A stretch of 52,462 nucleotides of DNA from a virus: the IMG/VR virus record IMGVR_UViG_3300042549_010209, positions 1 through 52,462 of that record; one strand, written 5' to 3'. The position numbers and the translations under genes were made by a program. This document shows, piece after piece, positions 41,972 to 51,391 of the stretch. Within the stretch, counting starts at the first letter, position 1, and the number at the start of each line of letters is the position of its first letter. Under the pieces are notes generated by a model, which did no database searches, had not been told where the DNA came from, and was given only the letters and a program-made list of their open reading frames with translations.

Positions 41972-44900
41972 CTCCACCTAAGTATGCCCAGATTACATAG
42001 TTACCTGCTCCATCATCTCCAAAGAACATCTCTCCTTGAGATCCTGAATAGGATGGGGAGGTTGATGAAGTTGTTGGAATAATGATAGATCCATTAGTGG
42101 TAACTTCAAAAGCATTTGATTCAATATATTGATTTCCATTTCCAACTATAAATAGTGAATTTGATGAGGTAACGTTATTCATCCCTACTACAGTTCCATA
42201 ATCCATACTAGATGTTAAACCTGTACCTGCTAAAAGGGAACCTTTATGATTAGAATAATTTTCACTTCCAACTATTAAAGCTTGATCATATGAAATTAGA
42301 TATACATCTGTATCAGCTTCAACTAATGTTCTAGAATAAGCCCCTGCTACTAAATTTAAACCTGCATATCTATCAAAACCAGTTCGAGAATATGCATGAA
42401 CAACTGTATTAGTTCCATCAAATTCTGAGGCTGCAGTATTTATAGAAGTAACTTCATTAAAATCTGGGGAGTAGAAGTAAAAATCCATTGGTCCATTAGC
42501 TGTTATGTATGAAACAACATCACCATATTTTGCATCTAGAAGTAATACATTTTCACTTCCCGATAAAAATACAGTTCCATTATATCCAACATATTGAAAT
42601 TCTTCTATAGTAGAAGTTGTATTGTCAAAAGCTTGGTTATTAGGTCCTAATATTAAACTTTTATTTACCGCTATATCTGAATTCAATACGACACCTACTT
42701 CATCATTAATAACAGCAATTGCTTGAGCACCCGGTACACATCCTCCAGGGATATTTACATATAATTTATCAGCTGGAGCTGGGAAAGTAACATATCCTGC
42801 ATCAGCTAAAATTAATGGTAATAATATTGGTGGTTGGGTTGGGGCTTGTACTATAGCTGATCCTACACCGTATGCACTATAACTAATATAGTCACATAAA
42901 ATATTAGTGCTAAGATCTGAAGTTACTAATCTAACTTTTCCACCGTTAGCAGCAGCTGAAGCTGATAAGCTTGAACTTATATTTCCATATTGTGGAGCAA
43001 AATTCATTTGAGTAGTCCAAACGTTTGGAGACAATTCACCAGATGATTTAACTAATACATCAAATCCAACTGTGTCAGGACATGGTGTTACTACGGCTAC
43101 AGATCCTGTAACTGTAACACTTCCACTTACTGTTGTATCGCCATTAATTGTAACTTCTTCATCACATATGATAACTGTAGAAAAACATTCACCTGGTACT
43201 GTTACTACAATATTAGATCCTGTTGGGGTAGTTCCATCTATTCCTATAGCTAATTGTCCTGTTGCATTCGGGAATATTTCGTTTGGAGAAGTAAATTGGA
43301 AGTAATTGATTGGAGCATTATAAACTGAAGCTACTAAAGTAACGTAAGTTATTTCTCCTGTTGTACTATTGTAAAGTGTAACTATATCATTATTTAAAGC
43401 TGCTAAAGCAGTCATTTCAGCTGAAATGTCTCCGTATGGTGGATCTGTTACCCATAATGTAGTTAAGTAAATACTACCACTTAAAGTACTTGAGCGAAAT
43501 GCTGCTTCAAACCCAGTAAATAATACTTGATCACAACTTGCACTAGTTATTACTTCTACACATCCATTAACTGTTACTGATCCTGTTACATCAACTGATC
43601 CTGTTACACCTAAACCACCTGAAATATCTACATCTACATCAAATGTTATTCCGTCACAACAGAAAGTAGCAATAGTTGATGGAGTAGAACTTCCTGATCC
43701 CATTAATGTATCTGCTAATGGAAGTACTGAACCTTCGTTACCCAAAACAATATTTGTTGGAGGGTTATATGGGATAAATGATCCAGAAACAATTACTCTA
43801 GTAATAGTACCTGTATAGATTGAACTTACAAATTGGTATTGTCCACTAACTCCTGTTGATGTGTTAAGTAATTCTAATTTACCTCCGTTATCTACTGCTG
43901 ATTGAGATATAAATGTTGAAACATTACCATATGTTGGAGATAATTGAACAAATGATGTCCAATCACCTGATCCTGTAACTTTTTCATATCCGTCTCTAAC
44001 TTGACCAGCATATCCATAATATGAATCTGTTTCGTCTCCAGGACAAAGCATTTCAATACATCCAGTTATAATTAAACCATCATGTAAATTTGTTGGTCCT
44101 GTTACATCTAATCCACCTGAAATTGTTGTATCGCCGTATAATGTAATTCCATCGCAACAAAATTCAGCTATTGGAGTACAAACATCACCTTCTACAGGGT
44201 ATGTAGCTCCGGTAACTGCAAATGTAAATCCTGGTTGTCCAACGTATACTACTGTTCCGTCTGGTACTTCAGCACCGGATGCTGTTAAAAATGTTCTAAC
44301 ACCATTGTAATTAGATCCTTCATATCCAAAAGAAGCATATTGATCATAAAATGGAGAATATAAATAAATAAATCCATTTCCTAAAGCAGCAGCTGCAACT
44401 AATTGAGAAGTTATATCTCCATATGATTGTGTAAATGCTATTATTTCATAACTAAAACTTCCACTTTTTGATTCACCTGTTACTTGACCTATAACACCTG
44501 TATAAAGCGATTCACAGCAATTGATTGTAAAACAACCATCAACATCTACATCTCCTATAAATTGAGTGCTACCTGTTACACTTAATGAACCTGTTATACC
44601 TGCAGATCCCGATGTTTGTGTCCCACCTGAAGTAGCAGACCATGAAGATGAAGGTGTATAATTGTTTGTTTGAGCTGAGGGGCCACTTCCTATAACATGT
44701 AAACTACCTGATTTTAGTATTACATCTCCTGTAAATTCTGAATCACCTTTTATAAGGAGTGAACCTGTTCCGGTTAAAGATCCGGTTACGTCAAATGAAC
44801 CTGTTACAGTTGAGGAACCTGTTACATCAAATGAACCTGTTATAGTTGAGGAACCTACTGTTGTTGATGATCCTGATGTTACAGTAGAAGATCCTGAACC

Positions 44901-44975
44901 AAATGTAGTGATTGATCCATTACTACCTGAGATGGCTAATAATCCATCGATTACTAAATTTTTAATTCTTGGCAT
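41946..44975 (-). CDS. Large tail fibre/adhesin, 1009 aa
   Basis: After MPRIKNLVIDGLLAISGSNG come several long beta modules, each beginning with strings of TVTGSxDVTGS repeats and a cysteine-rich unit such as FCCDGITLYGDTTISGGLDV. The modules repeat three to four times, each with a variable domain of about 130 residues. The C-terminus (FFGDDGAGNYVIWAYLGGAW) ends WRSGSLA, as in the next fibre. It is likely a long virion fibre. The N-terminus lacks the QLDGNF module. Confidence 0.78.
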   Translation of the reverse strand: MPRIKNLVIDGLLAISGSNGSITTFGSGSSTVTSGSSTTVGSSTITGSFDVTGSSTVTGSFDVTGSLTGTGSLLIKGDSEFTGDVILKSGSLHVIGSGPSAQTNNYTPSSSWSATSGGTQTSGSAGITGSLSVTGSTQFIGDVDVDGCFTINCCESLYTGVIGQVTGESKSGSFSYEIIAFTQSYGDITSQLVAAAALGNGFIYLYSPFYDQYASFGYEGSNYNGVRTFLTASGAEVPDGTVVYVGQPGFTFAVTGATYPVEGDVCTPIAEFCCDGITLYGDTTISGGLDVTGPTNLHDGLIITGCIEMLCPGDETDSYYGYAGQVRDGYEKVTGSGDWTSFVQLSPTYGNVSTFISQSAVDNGGKLELLNTSTGVSGQYQFVSSIYTGTITRVIVSGSFIPYNPPTNIVLGNEGSVLPLADTLMGSGSSTPSTIATFCCDGITFDVDVDISGGLGVTGSVDVTGSVTVNGCVEVITSASCDQVLFTGFEAAFRSSTLSGSIYLTTLWVTDPPYGDISAEMTALAALNNDIVTLYNSTTGEITYVTLVASVYNAPINYFQFTSPNEIFPNATGQLAIGIDGTTPTGSNIVVTVPGECFSTVIICDEEVTINGDTTVSGSVTVTGSVAVVTPCPDTVGFDVLVKSSGELSPNVWTTQMNFAPQYGNISSSLSASAAANGGKVRLVTSDLSTNILCDYISYSAYGVGSAIVQAPTQPPILLPLILADAGYVTFPAPADKLYVNIPGGCVPGAQAIAVINDEVGVVLNSDIAVNKSLILGPNNQAFDNTTSTIEEFQYVGYNGTVFLSGSENVLLLDAKYGDVVSYITANGPMDFYFYSPDFNEVTSINTAASEFDGTNTVVHAYSRTGFDRYAGLNLVAGAYSRTLVEADTDVYLISYDQALIVGSENYSNHKGSLLAGTGLTSSMDYGTVVGMNNVTSSNSLFIVGNGNQYIESNAFEVTTNGSIIIPTTSSTSPSYSGSQGEMFFGDDGAGNYVIWAYLGGAWRSGSLA

Positions 44976-45000
44976 TTCTTGTTATTTTATTTTTAATTAA

Positions 45001-45258
45001 TTAATGAACTATACATAACACATCATCTGATCTGTAAATAGCACCTATTGGTAATCCTGCATTTATTGCATCGGCATTTGAATTTATTCCTGGGAAATCT
45101 TGGACACTTCCTACTAATATTAGTGGAGTTAATGCTGATCCTGAGACTGTAAGTGAGCCTGTTACTGCGTGCGAGCCTGTAAAGTACTCAAAGTTACCAT
45201 CTAACTGATTATAAGTTAGTGGGTCATTTCCTGTGTTTTTTCTTAAAATTAGTGCCAT
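45001..45258 (-). CDS. Short virion protein: shared N-module plus mini C-domain, 85 aa
   Basis: The first 50 residues (NTGNDPLTYNQLDGNFEYFT) nearly match the two large fibres. The last part, NADAINAGLPIGAIYRSDDV, is a compact domain seen at the end of other phage tail proteins. It has its own promoter motif and terminator. It looks like a complete small fibre-tip or a collapsed fibre left after recombination; the intact frame and motif favour a working gene. Confidence 0.7.
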   Translation of the reverse strand: MALILRKNTGNDPLTYNQLDGNFEYFTGSHAVTGSLTVSGSALTPLILVGSVQDFPGINSNADAINAGLPIGAIYRSDDVLCIVH

Positions 45259-45268
45259 TTGTTTTTGG

Positions 45269-45283
45269 TTTTATTATAAATAT
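45269..45283 (-). promoter_or_regulatory. Candidate promoter motif ATATTTATAATAAAA
   Basis: Exact 15-mer, 10 nt before the ATG at 45258. Confidence 0.55.
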
Positions 45284-45290
45284 GATATAA

Positions 45291-45318
45291 AAAATAAAAG
45301 GCACCGTTTATGTGCCTT
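45291..45318 (-). terminator. Intrinsic terminator of the 754-residue fibre gene
   Basis: AAGGCAC (45298-45304) pairs with GTGCCTT (45312-45318), with a T-rich tract after it on the minus strand. Confidence 0.78.
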
Positions 45319-45342
45319 AATATGAGATTATTTTTTTATATA

Positions 45343-47607
45343 TTAAATATCTGAAATTGATATTAATTTATATATAGCTCCATAAGTTGCATCAGAATAC
45401 CCATCTCCACTAAAATCACCATTATAAAATGGGTAATTTGAGCTAGTACCTATAGAAAAATTACCCCAGTTAATTACTTCAAATGAAACTTTTTTTCCTG
45501 GGAGGATTTCTAATGAAGCTGAATATCCAGAACTAGGATTTATGCTTTTAAAATCACCCCATGATCCTGATAGAATAGGACATTGAGTATTTTGGGCTGA
45601 AGTTACGTTTTTAGATCCTGTATCTACACCTAAAATACCTTGAGCAAAACAACTAATTTTAAGACTTCCTGAGTTTCTAATATTTGATGACGCTGAAGGA
45701 GAGATATTATATACTGTAATGATTTCACCAGGTGTGTATGGTGCATTATTTATTGGAGGTAAATATAATAATGATGGAGATACTGATGAAGATAAATTAT
45801 TATAAACATAAAAAGTATTAATTTTTCTATCCCATGGGAGGATTGGATCACTAAAATAAGTATACAACCCAGAATTTAAAGATAAACCAGTTGAATAATC
45901 AGCAGCTAATTTAATACCTGCTGAAGTAAGTTTTTGTTTAGATAGCTTAGAAAAAACACCATTGTATCCTTGAGTTTCTAAATTTAATTCTTCATCACCA
46001 TAAGAAATAACATTTAATGAACCTGTAATTACTGTTCCTGCAGTTCCAGCTCCTACTGTTCCTTGAATATTTCCGGCTCCATCTAAGAAATTAATTGTAC
46101 CATTTGATACATAAATATCTTTCCAAGCATTTGTAGGTGAACCTAAGTCAAATGATGAAGTTACAGATACACCATCAGTATTTGGAATAAGTGAACCACT
46201 TATTAAAATTGAACCAGATATTATAACATCTTGATTTAATATATCAACATATGATGCTGTTTGAGTGGTTGTAACAAATGAAGCTGTTTGAGCTAAAGTT
46301 ACAAATGAAGCCGTTTGAGCATTTTCAGCATATGTAGCATATGAAGCTGTACCCTCTAAAGAACCAGTAAATGAATCTGCTGTTATATTACCTGGGGTTG
46401 ATATATCTCCTGGGAATAAGGTATCCCCACCAGGAGTAAACTCCCACATATTTTCATTACCGCTATCATATTGTGTTATAATATCAACAGAATCAGTAGT
46501 TGAATAGTTTCTTAAGCTAAATATATCACGGCTATACATTCTTAAATCATCTATAGCTTCTATTGTAACATCACTATTAACTCTAACATAAGAATCTGCA
46601 TATTGATTAATTTCAAAATAAACTTGATCTAATGATATAGGATTAGCAGGTGGAGCTTGATCTACTGTTAAGACAATTGGACTTAAACCACCGGGAGCGC
46701 TTGTGCTTAAAACTTCTAGGATGGAAAAAGTACTATTAGAATCAATTACTGAAAAAAAGCTTGGGGGGTTAGGAATTATAAGAGATGTTGCAGTATAAGC
46801 ATCTATAGTAGGATCATTGAGAGTAATAATATGTACACTTCCGCTAGAAGACCATACTGCTGTAGAATATCCTACACCTGGAGTGAAAGTATAATCATTA
46901 ACAAATAAAACAGATTTACGTTTCATCTCTATTTCACTATTATTATCACTTACTACCAAATTAATATCTTCACCACCAATAATTAAATTAGCAGTACTAT
47001 TATCAATAGTTCCACCAGCTCTAATATGAATATGGTTTGGACCTGTTGGGTCTAAAATTAAATATTGATCTGTTCCTAAACTTGAATCTGGTATTAATTC
47101 TAAAGTTGGTAATCCTAATCCATCACCTGAGCTAGATGGGATTGATTGGATTGTACTACCGTCCCCAAAATTGATTGATCCAGAAATAGTTTGGTTTCCT
47201 ACAAATACATTTGAACCAGTTGTTGCAAATGAACCTGTATCTATAGAAGTGCCTCCACTTCCAAATCCAGAAGCTGCGGCTGAAGCAGATATAAATGTTG
47301 GGTCAACATATGATGCTGTTTGGGCTAAAGTTACAAATGAAGCTGTTTGAGCATTTTCAACATATGATGCTGTTTGAGCTAAAGTTACAAATGAAGCTGT
47401 TTGAGCATTTTCAACATATGATGCTGTTTGAGCTAAAGTTACAAAAGATGCAGTTGAAGCGGTTCCTAAAAGTGTACCGGTAATATCTCCACTTACAACT
47501 AAAGAACCGGTTATTGCGTGTGAGCCTGTAAAGTACTCAAAATTGCCGTCTAACTGTTCATAAGTTAGAGGATCATTTCCTGTGTTTTTTCTTAAATTTA
47601 GTGGCAT
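45343..47607 (-). CDS. Tail fibre protein with shared N-terminal module, 754 aa
   Basis: The N-terminus NTGNDPLTYEQLDGNFEYFT is shared. TLAQTASYVENAQTASF spacer repeats follow, then a beta-helix-like central part (SITQ/DSS and DRM segments, about 150-430), a second TAQTASFV spacer, and a unique C-terminal domain (about 550-754, VYNISPSASSNIRNSG, then GDFSGDGYSDATYGAIYKLI). It is likely an alternative fibre with its own receptor tip. Confidence 0.78.
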   Translation of the reverse strand: MPLNLRKNTGNDPLTYEQLDGNFEYFTGSHAITGSLVVSGDITGTLLGTASTASFVTLAQTASYVENAQTASFVTLAQTASYVENAQTASFVTLAQTASYVDPTFISASAAASGFGSGGTSIDTGSFATTGSNVFVGNQTISGSINFGDGSTIQSIPSSSGDGLGLPTLELIPDSSLGTDQYLILDPTGPNHIHIRAGGTIDNSTANLIIGGEDINLVVSDNNSEIEMKRKSVLFVNDYTFTPGVGYSTAVWSSSGSVHIITLNDPTIDAYTATSLIIPNPPSFFSVIDSNSTFSILEVLSTSAPGGLSPIVLTVDQAPPANPISLDQVYFEINQYADSYVRVNSDVTIEAIDDLRMYSRDIFSLRNYSTTDSVDIITQYDSGNENMWEFTPGGDTLFPGDISTPGNITADSFTGSLEGTASYATYAENAQTASFVTLAQTASFVTTTQTASYVDILNQDVIISGSILISGSLIPNTDGVSVTSSFDLGSPTNAWKDIYVSNGTINFLDGAGNIQGTVGAGTAGTVITGSLNVISYGDEELNLETQGYNGVFSKLSKQKLTSAGIKLAADYSTGLSLNSGLYTYFSDPILPWDRKINTFYVYNNLSSSVSPSLLYLPPINNAPYTPGEIITVYNISPSASSNIRNSGSLKISCFAQGILGVDTGSKNVTSAQNTQCPILSGSWGDFKSINPSSGYSASLEILPGKKVSFEVINWGNFSIGTSSNYPFYNGDFSGDGYSDATYGAIYKLISISDI

Positions 47608-47671
47608 TTGTTTTTGGTTTTATTATAAATATGGTATAAAAAATAAAAGACATCATTTAGATAACTTTTTT
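47511..47671 (-). repeat. Fibre 5' cassette, copy 3 (hairpin degenerate)
   Basis: Similar to copies at 41771 and 45173. The hairpin at about 47645-47671 has decayed to AAGTTATC/GATGTCTT with a mismatch, so it may no longer terminate well. Confidence 0.75.
47618..47632 (-). promoter_or_regulatory. Candidate promoter motif ATATTTATAATAAAA
   Basis: Exact 15-mer, 10 nt before the ATG at 47607. Confidence 0.55.
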
Positions 47672-47712
47672 ATTTTTAGTTTATTTTTTATTCAGTTATA
47701 AATATTACCATT

Positions 47713-48045
47713 TTAAGTAAAATATTGTAAAGTTATTTCTTTATTAGGGGCAATTTGTTTAATAGTTTTAATAGTAATTATTTTATTTAATTCATCTACA
47801 TAATGAATGCAATTATAATTTTTACTACTATTAATCCAGCTACTATATCCTAAAAATAACAGTAATCCATTACTTGCATGTAGCGGGTATGTGTATTTTG
47901 TTAATTCAGAAGGACAATGATCTGTAATAAGAACACCAGGGGTTTGTAAAATAATAGTATCTTGTTGTAATGTAGAAGATGAAAAAAGCCCCCATCCGTG
48001 GATGGGGGATTTATCAATATAAAATAATTTAGAAATTAATTTCAT
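47713..48045 (-). CDS. SET-domain protein (lysine methyltransferase-like)
   Basis: 110 residues from the ATG at 48045, chosen because it gives a 2-nt gap from the fibre stop; a TTG at 48066 is possible. DKSPIHGWGLFSSSTLQQDT (about 12-31) is the SET start with the GWG SAM loop. NSSKNYNCIHYVDELN matches the NHSCxPN-type knot in altered form. IAPNKEITLQYF matches the ExxxxY end. SET enzymes methylate lysines of proteins. In a fibre cluster a virion protein may be the target. It is short, so it could also be inactive. Confidence 0.7.
   Translation of the reverse strand: MKLISKLFYIDKSPIHGWGLFSSSTLQQDTIILQTPGVLITDHCPSELTKYTYPLHASNGLLLFLGYSSWINSSKNYNCIHYVDELNKIITIKTIKQIAPNKEITLQYFT
47982..48008 (-). 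terminator. Terminator-like hairpin inside the SET-domain coding sequence
   Basis: CCCCCATC (47989-47996) pairs with GATGGGGG (48001-48008), loop of 4, then C and six T on the minus strand: a full intrinsic terminator encoding the SPIHGWG segment. It would end fibre transcripts from 50024 and limit SET expression. Confidence 0.7.
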
Positions 48046-48047
48046 CC

Positions 48048-50024
48048 TTATACTCCAGTACCCCAATAAGATGCGGTAGTTGATGACCCCATCGCCATTA
48101 AGGTAACGCTAGAGCCATTAGTATCACATATTTTAGCAACACCATTTGATACACTAGTATTATTTAGCATTAAAACTGGGGACATGCTAGAATTTACAAG
48201 GATAACACCTCCTAAACTAGCTCCATCTTTTACTTTAATAATTTCAACACAACGTCCTGCTGGGCTAGATGACAAAAATGAAGCAATATTTATATTACCA
48301 TCACCAACTCCAGGAGCTCCAGAGGTATTATCTACAACTAAAATAATATCATCAGTAGGTAATATGGTTTCAGAAGGAGAAGTAGAAAATGTACTTACTG
48401 TAACTGTTCTATAATTTCTAACTCTAGAACCACTTGTAATAAGTGACCCGGTAATTACTACATTTTGATTAAGTGGATCAACAAATGATGCTGTTAAAGC
48501 ATATGAAGCACTTATAGCAGTTGTAGCATTATCAGCTGTTGAAGCACTTAAAGCATATGAAGCACTTAAAGCATATGAAGCACTTATAGCAGTTGTAGCA
48601 TTATCAGCTGTTGAAGCACTTAAAGCATATGAAGCACTTATTGATTGTAGAACATATGAAGCTGTTTGAGCTGTTTGAACATATGAAGCGGTTATAGCAT
48701 ATGAAGCGGTTGTAGCAGTAACTGGGAGTGAACTTATTGGGGTTGAGAAAAATTGCCCAGTTGTTGTATTATAAGTTACTACATCTGTTTGGGTTGTTGT
48801 TAAGAGTGTTTTAACAAAGAATGAACCTGTTATTTCAACATTATTTCCTCCAGCATATAATAAATTTTTACGATTAAAATCATTAATACCATTACCTACC
48901 ATAAAAGCTCCAGTAACAGGAACTGGGAGATTAAATACTCCTTGAGCATGTTGGTAAGAAGCCGTAGTTATTGTATTAAATCCTTCAGCATGTGAATAAT
49001 TTCCTTTCGCCCATGTTTGGTAACCTTCAGCATGTGATGCTTGTCCACTAGTTAGTGTATTTTCACCTTCAGCATGTGAATAAGAACCACTTGCTCTTGA
49101 ACTATAACCTTCAGCATGTGATCCATCAGATAATGCTTGTGCTATATACCCCTCAGCATGTGATGCTTGTCCAGAAGCTGCTGCTAAGTAACCTTCAGCA
49201 TGAGAATAAAAACCACTTGCTACAGCAAGCCAACCTTCAGCATGTGATGACTGTCCTGGAGATATTGTTTCAGTACCTTCAGCATGGGAAAAATTACCAC
49301 TTGCTTTTGTTCTCCAACCTTCAGCATGTGAATATAATCCTGATGACCATGTTTGGATTCCTTCAACATGGGAATAATCCCCAGATGATGTTGTATTAAC
49401 TCCTTCAGCATGTGAACCTTCTCCAGTTGCTTTTGTAAATTCACCTTCAGCATGAGATTTAGCCCCTTGAGCAATTGTATTAACTCCTTCAGCATGTGAA
49501 CCTTCTCCAGTTGCTCTAGTTATATACCCTTCAGTATGTGAATATATTCCTGATGCTGTTGTATAAGCTCCTTCAGCATGTGAATATAATCCACTTGCTA
49601 TTGTATGTGCTCCTTCAGCATGTGCTCCTTCAGCATCTGTTAATGTACTATTACCTTCAGCATGAGAATAATCTCCTGAAGCAGTTGTGAATCCTCCTTC
49701 AGCATGAGAAAAGTACCTATTAGCATTTGTATTAATACCATGAGCAAAAGAATCATTAATTGCAGTACTTCCAACCCCAGAAGTCATAGGCCCAACATTG
49801 TTAAATGTATTTGAACCTGAGACTGTTACTGAACCAAATATAGTTGTTGATTGGGAAACTGGGTCAATTGTTAAAAGTGAGCCAATAGTAATAGACTCAG
49901 TAGTTGTTCCTATAATATTAGATATTGATTGGGATAAGTAAGCAAAATTACCATCTAACTGATCATATGATAGTGGTTCATTTGTGTCTGAGCGATAAAT
50001 TAAATTTGGGTTTGGTACTGCCAT
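48048..50024 (-). CDS. Tail fibre protein with SHAEG repeats, 658 aa
   Basis: The N-terminus NEPLSYDQLDGNFAYLSQSI is a more distant version of the shared module. About twenty SHAEGxxTxASGxY repeats (about 105-400) form a Hep_Hag/YadA-like head. A second spacer of ASYALSASTADNATTAI repeats and a C-terminal tip (about 560-658, VVDNTSGAPGVGDGNINIAS) follow. ACGTATAAATAAAAA, close to the T4 late element, lies a few bases before the ATG. Confidence 0.8.
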   Translation of the reverse strand: MAVPNPNLIYRSDTNEPLSYDQLDGNFAYLSQSISNIIGTTTESITIGSLLTIDPVSQSTTIFGSVTVSGSNTFNNVGPMTSGVGSTAINDSFAHGINTNANRYFSHAEGGFTTASGDYSHAEGNSTLTDAEGAHAEGAHTIASGLYSHAEGAYTTASGIYSHTEGYITRATGEGSHAEGVNTIAQGAKSHAEGEFTKATGEGSHAEGVNTTSSGDYSHVEGIQTWSSGLYSHAEGWRTKASGNFSHAEGTETISPGQSSHAEGWLAVASGFYSHAEGYLAAASGQASHAEGYIAQALSDGSHAEGYSSRASGSYSHAEGENTLTSGQASHAEGYQTWAKGNYSHAEGFNTITTASYQHAQGVFNLPVPVTGAFMVGNGINDFNRKNLLYAGGNNVEITGSFFVKTLLTTTQTDVVTYNTTTGQFFSTPISSLPVTATTASYAITASYVQTAQTASYVLQSISASYALSASTADNATTAISASYALSASYALSASTADNATTAISASYALTASFVDPLNQNVVITGSLITSGSRVRNYRTVTVSTFSTSPSETILPTDDIILVVDNTSGAPGVGDGNINIASFLSSSPAGRCVEIIKVKDGASLGGVILVNSSMSPVLMLNNTSVSNGVAKICDTNGSSVTLMAMGSSTTASYWGTGV

Positions 50025-50044
50025 TCTGTTTTTATTTATACGTA

Positions 50045-51154
50045 TTAATAAGTTATTGTATTGTCTAAATCTCTTAATTTATTTTGTAATTTTTCCATAG
50101 CTAAACCTTTTTTCTTACTAGATACTCCTGAATTTTCGAGTTCCCATATTTCTTTAAGTAAATTTTGTTTTTCTTCTTCAACTATAAATTCATTTCTATA
50201 TTGTGAATTGGCAAGTGCTGATGGTTCATCAAGTTTTTCTTCTTCGGTAGGTTCAGTAAATACACCTTTTTCTCTTAATTCAGCAACCTTTTCCCAAACT
50301 CTATCAGCTTCTTTTTGTAAGTGTGTTTTAGGTTCACCGTAAATGTTTTTTTTAGGTTTTAATCCTGCAAATGCTTGATTAGTGGCTATAACTAAAGTAA
50401 TAGCTAGTGGATCAAATACAAATATTAAGATAAATATAAACCAGTTTGCTACTGTTTTTACATCAGATCCAGTCAATTCACTTACATATTTAATAGCACC
50501 TAATTCACTACTAGCTGTTTCTTTAGATTCCATATCTAAAATTTGAACATCTAATTTAGTAATACTATCGTTTAAAGCATCTATACGTTTAGATAAAGTA
50601 TCTCTATTTGATTGAGCTAATTTGATTTGGGATTCAAATGATTTTCTATTACCTGAATTTTCTCTTGTTATTAATTGTCCTGTTTTTTTATCTACTGATT
50701 GGGTAGTTGTGTTAGATGATAGGCCATCTCTTAATTTAGTAATATCTGTATCTAAAGTGGTTTTTTCTTTATTTAATTCAGATTTAATATCTTCAAATCG
50801 TTTTTTCTTAACTTCAATATTTGCTACTTGTTTACTTCCAATTTCAAGTTTAGCAATGTTTTCTTGAAATCCAGTACTTAGTAAACCATAAATTCCAAGG
50901 GATGTGATTACAGATAATGTAACTAAAGCTACGGTTAAATATATTTTTAAAGCAGTATATGTTTCTTTCCATTTATCATGTAAATATGTTGCAATTGCTA
51001 TTTTAGATATTTCTAAAAATGAACCCATTATAATAACGGGTATAGCTACTCCAACAAATACAATAGATAAACCTATAACACTGTAATATGCTGCTGTTGA
51101 AGATAATCCTATTGCACAAAACAATAGAAACCAAGGTAAAAATGTTTTTTTCAT
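50045..51154 (-). CDS. Membrane protein with four helices and coiled coil
   Basis: 369 residues. Membrane segments are about 6-25, 29-50 (VIGLSIVFVGVAIPVIIMGS region), 70-92 (IYLTVALVTLSVITSLGIYG) and 238-262 (WFIFILIFVFDPLAITLVIA). A coiled coil of about 120 residues (EVKKKRFEDIKSELNKEKTT on) lies between the third and fourth. The C-terminus is charged and cytoplasmic by the positive-inside pattern. No family is recognised. It lies between lysis genes and fibres. Confidence 0.65.
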   Translation of the reverse strand: MKKTFLPWFLLFCAIGLSSTAAYYSVIGLSIVFVGVAIPVIIMGSFLEISKIAIATYLHDKWKETYTALKIYLTVALVTLSVITSLGIYGLLSTGFQENIAKLEIGSKQVANIEVKKKRFEDIKSELNKEKTTLDTDITKLRDGLSSNTTTQSVDKKTGQLITRENSGNRKSFESQIKLAQSNRDTLSKRIDALNDSITKLDVQILDMESKETASSELGAIKYVSELTGSDVKTVANWFIFILIFVFDPLAITLVIATNQAFAGLKPKKNIYGEPKTHLQKEADRVWEKVAELREKGVFTEPTEEEKLDEPSALANSQYRNEFIVEEEKQNLLKEIWELENSGVSSKKKGLAMEKLQNKLRDLDNTITY

Positions 51155-51160
51155 ATGTGA

Positions 51161-51187
51161 AAAATAAGGAGACCCTTTCAGGTCTCC
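51161..51187 (-). terminator. Intrinsic terminator after the 53-residue membrane protein gene
   Basis: GGAGACC (51168-51174) pairs with GGTCTCC (51181-51187), then a T-rich tract on the minus strand. The next ATG follows within 10 nt. Confidence 0.78.
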
Positions 51188-51210
51188 AAATACTTTAAAA
51201 AATTAATTAT

Positions 51211-51372
51211 TTATTTTTTAGCCGCTATAGACCAGATAGTACCAGCTAATGCTAATGTACCACCAATTAATTCGTTAAGTAGGCTTTCATCAAGATATCC
51301 TTTAACTACAAGGAAACCTCCGACAAATGTCAAAATGTGTCTTGCGATACCTAAGATTTGTTCTTTACTCAT
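51211..51372 (-). CDS. Small membrane (holin-like) protein, 53 aa
   Basis: ATG at 51372 to TAA at 51211. MSKEQILGIARHILTFVGGF, then LVVKGYLDESLLNELIGGTL and ALAGTIWSIAAKK: two hydrophobic segments with a basic end, a layout common in small phage holins. The amidase gene lies just upstream. A holin role is an inference. Confidence 0.7.
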   Translation of the reverse strand: MSKEQILGIARHILTFVGGFLVVKGYLDESLLNELIGGTLALAGTIWSIAAKK

Positions 51373-51391
51373 TTTATTTTATTTTTATTGG

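Larger units (their letters stand above)
45173..45318 (-). repeat. Fibre 5' cassette, copy 2
   Basis: Similar to 41771-41927 and 47511-47671: the same N-terminal coding sequence, 10-nt spacer, promoter motif and a related hairpin. Confidence 0.8.

Noticed and set aside
49055-49495. Repetitive frames with LQHVN or MLKELIQ units across the SHAEG fibre
   Set aside because: Both are out-of-frame readings of the same 36-60 nt repeats; no start signals.
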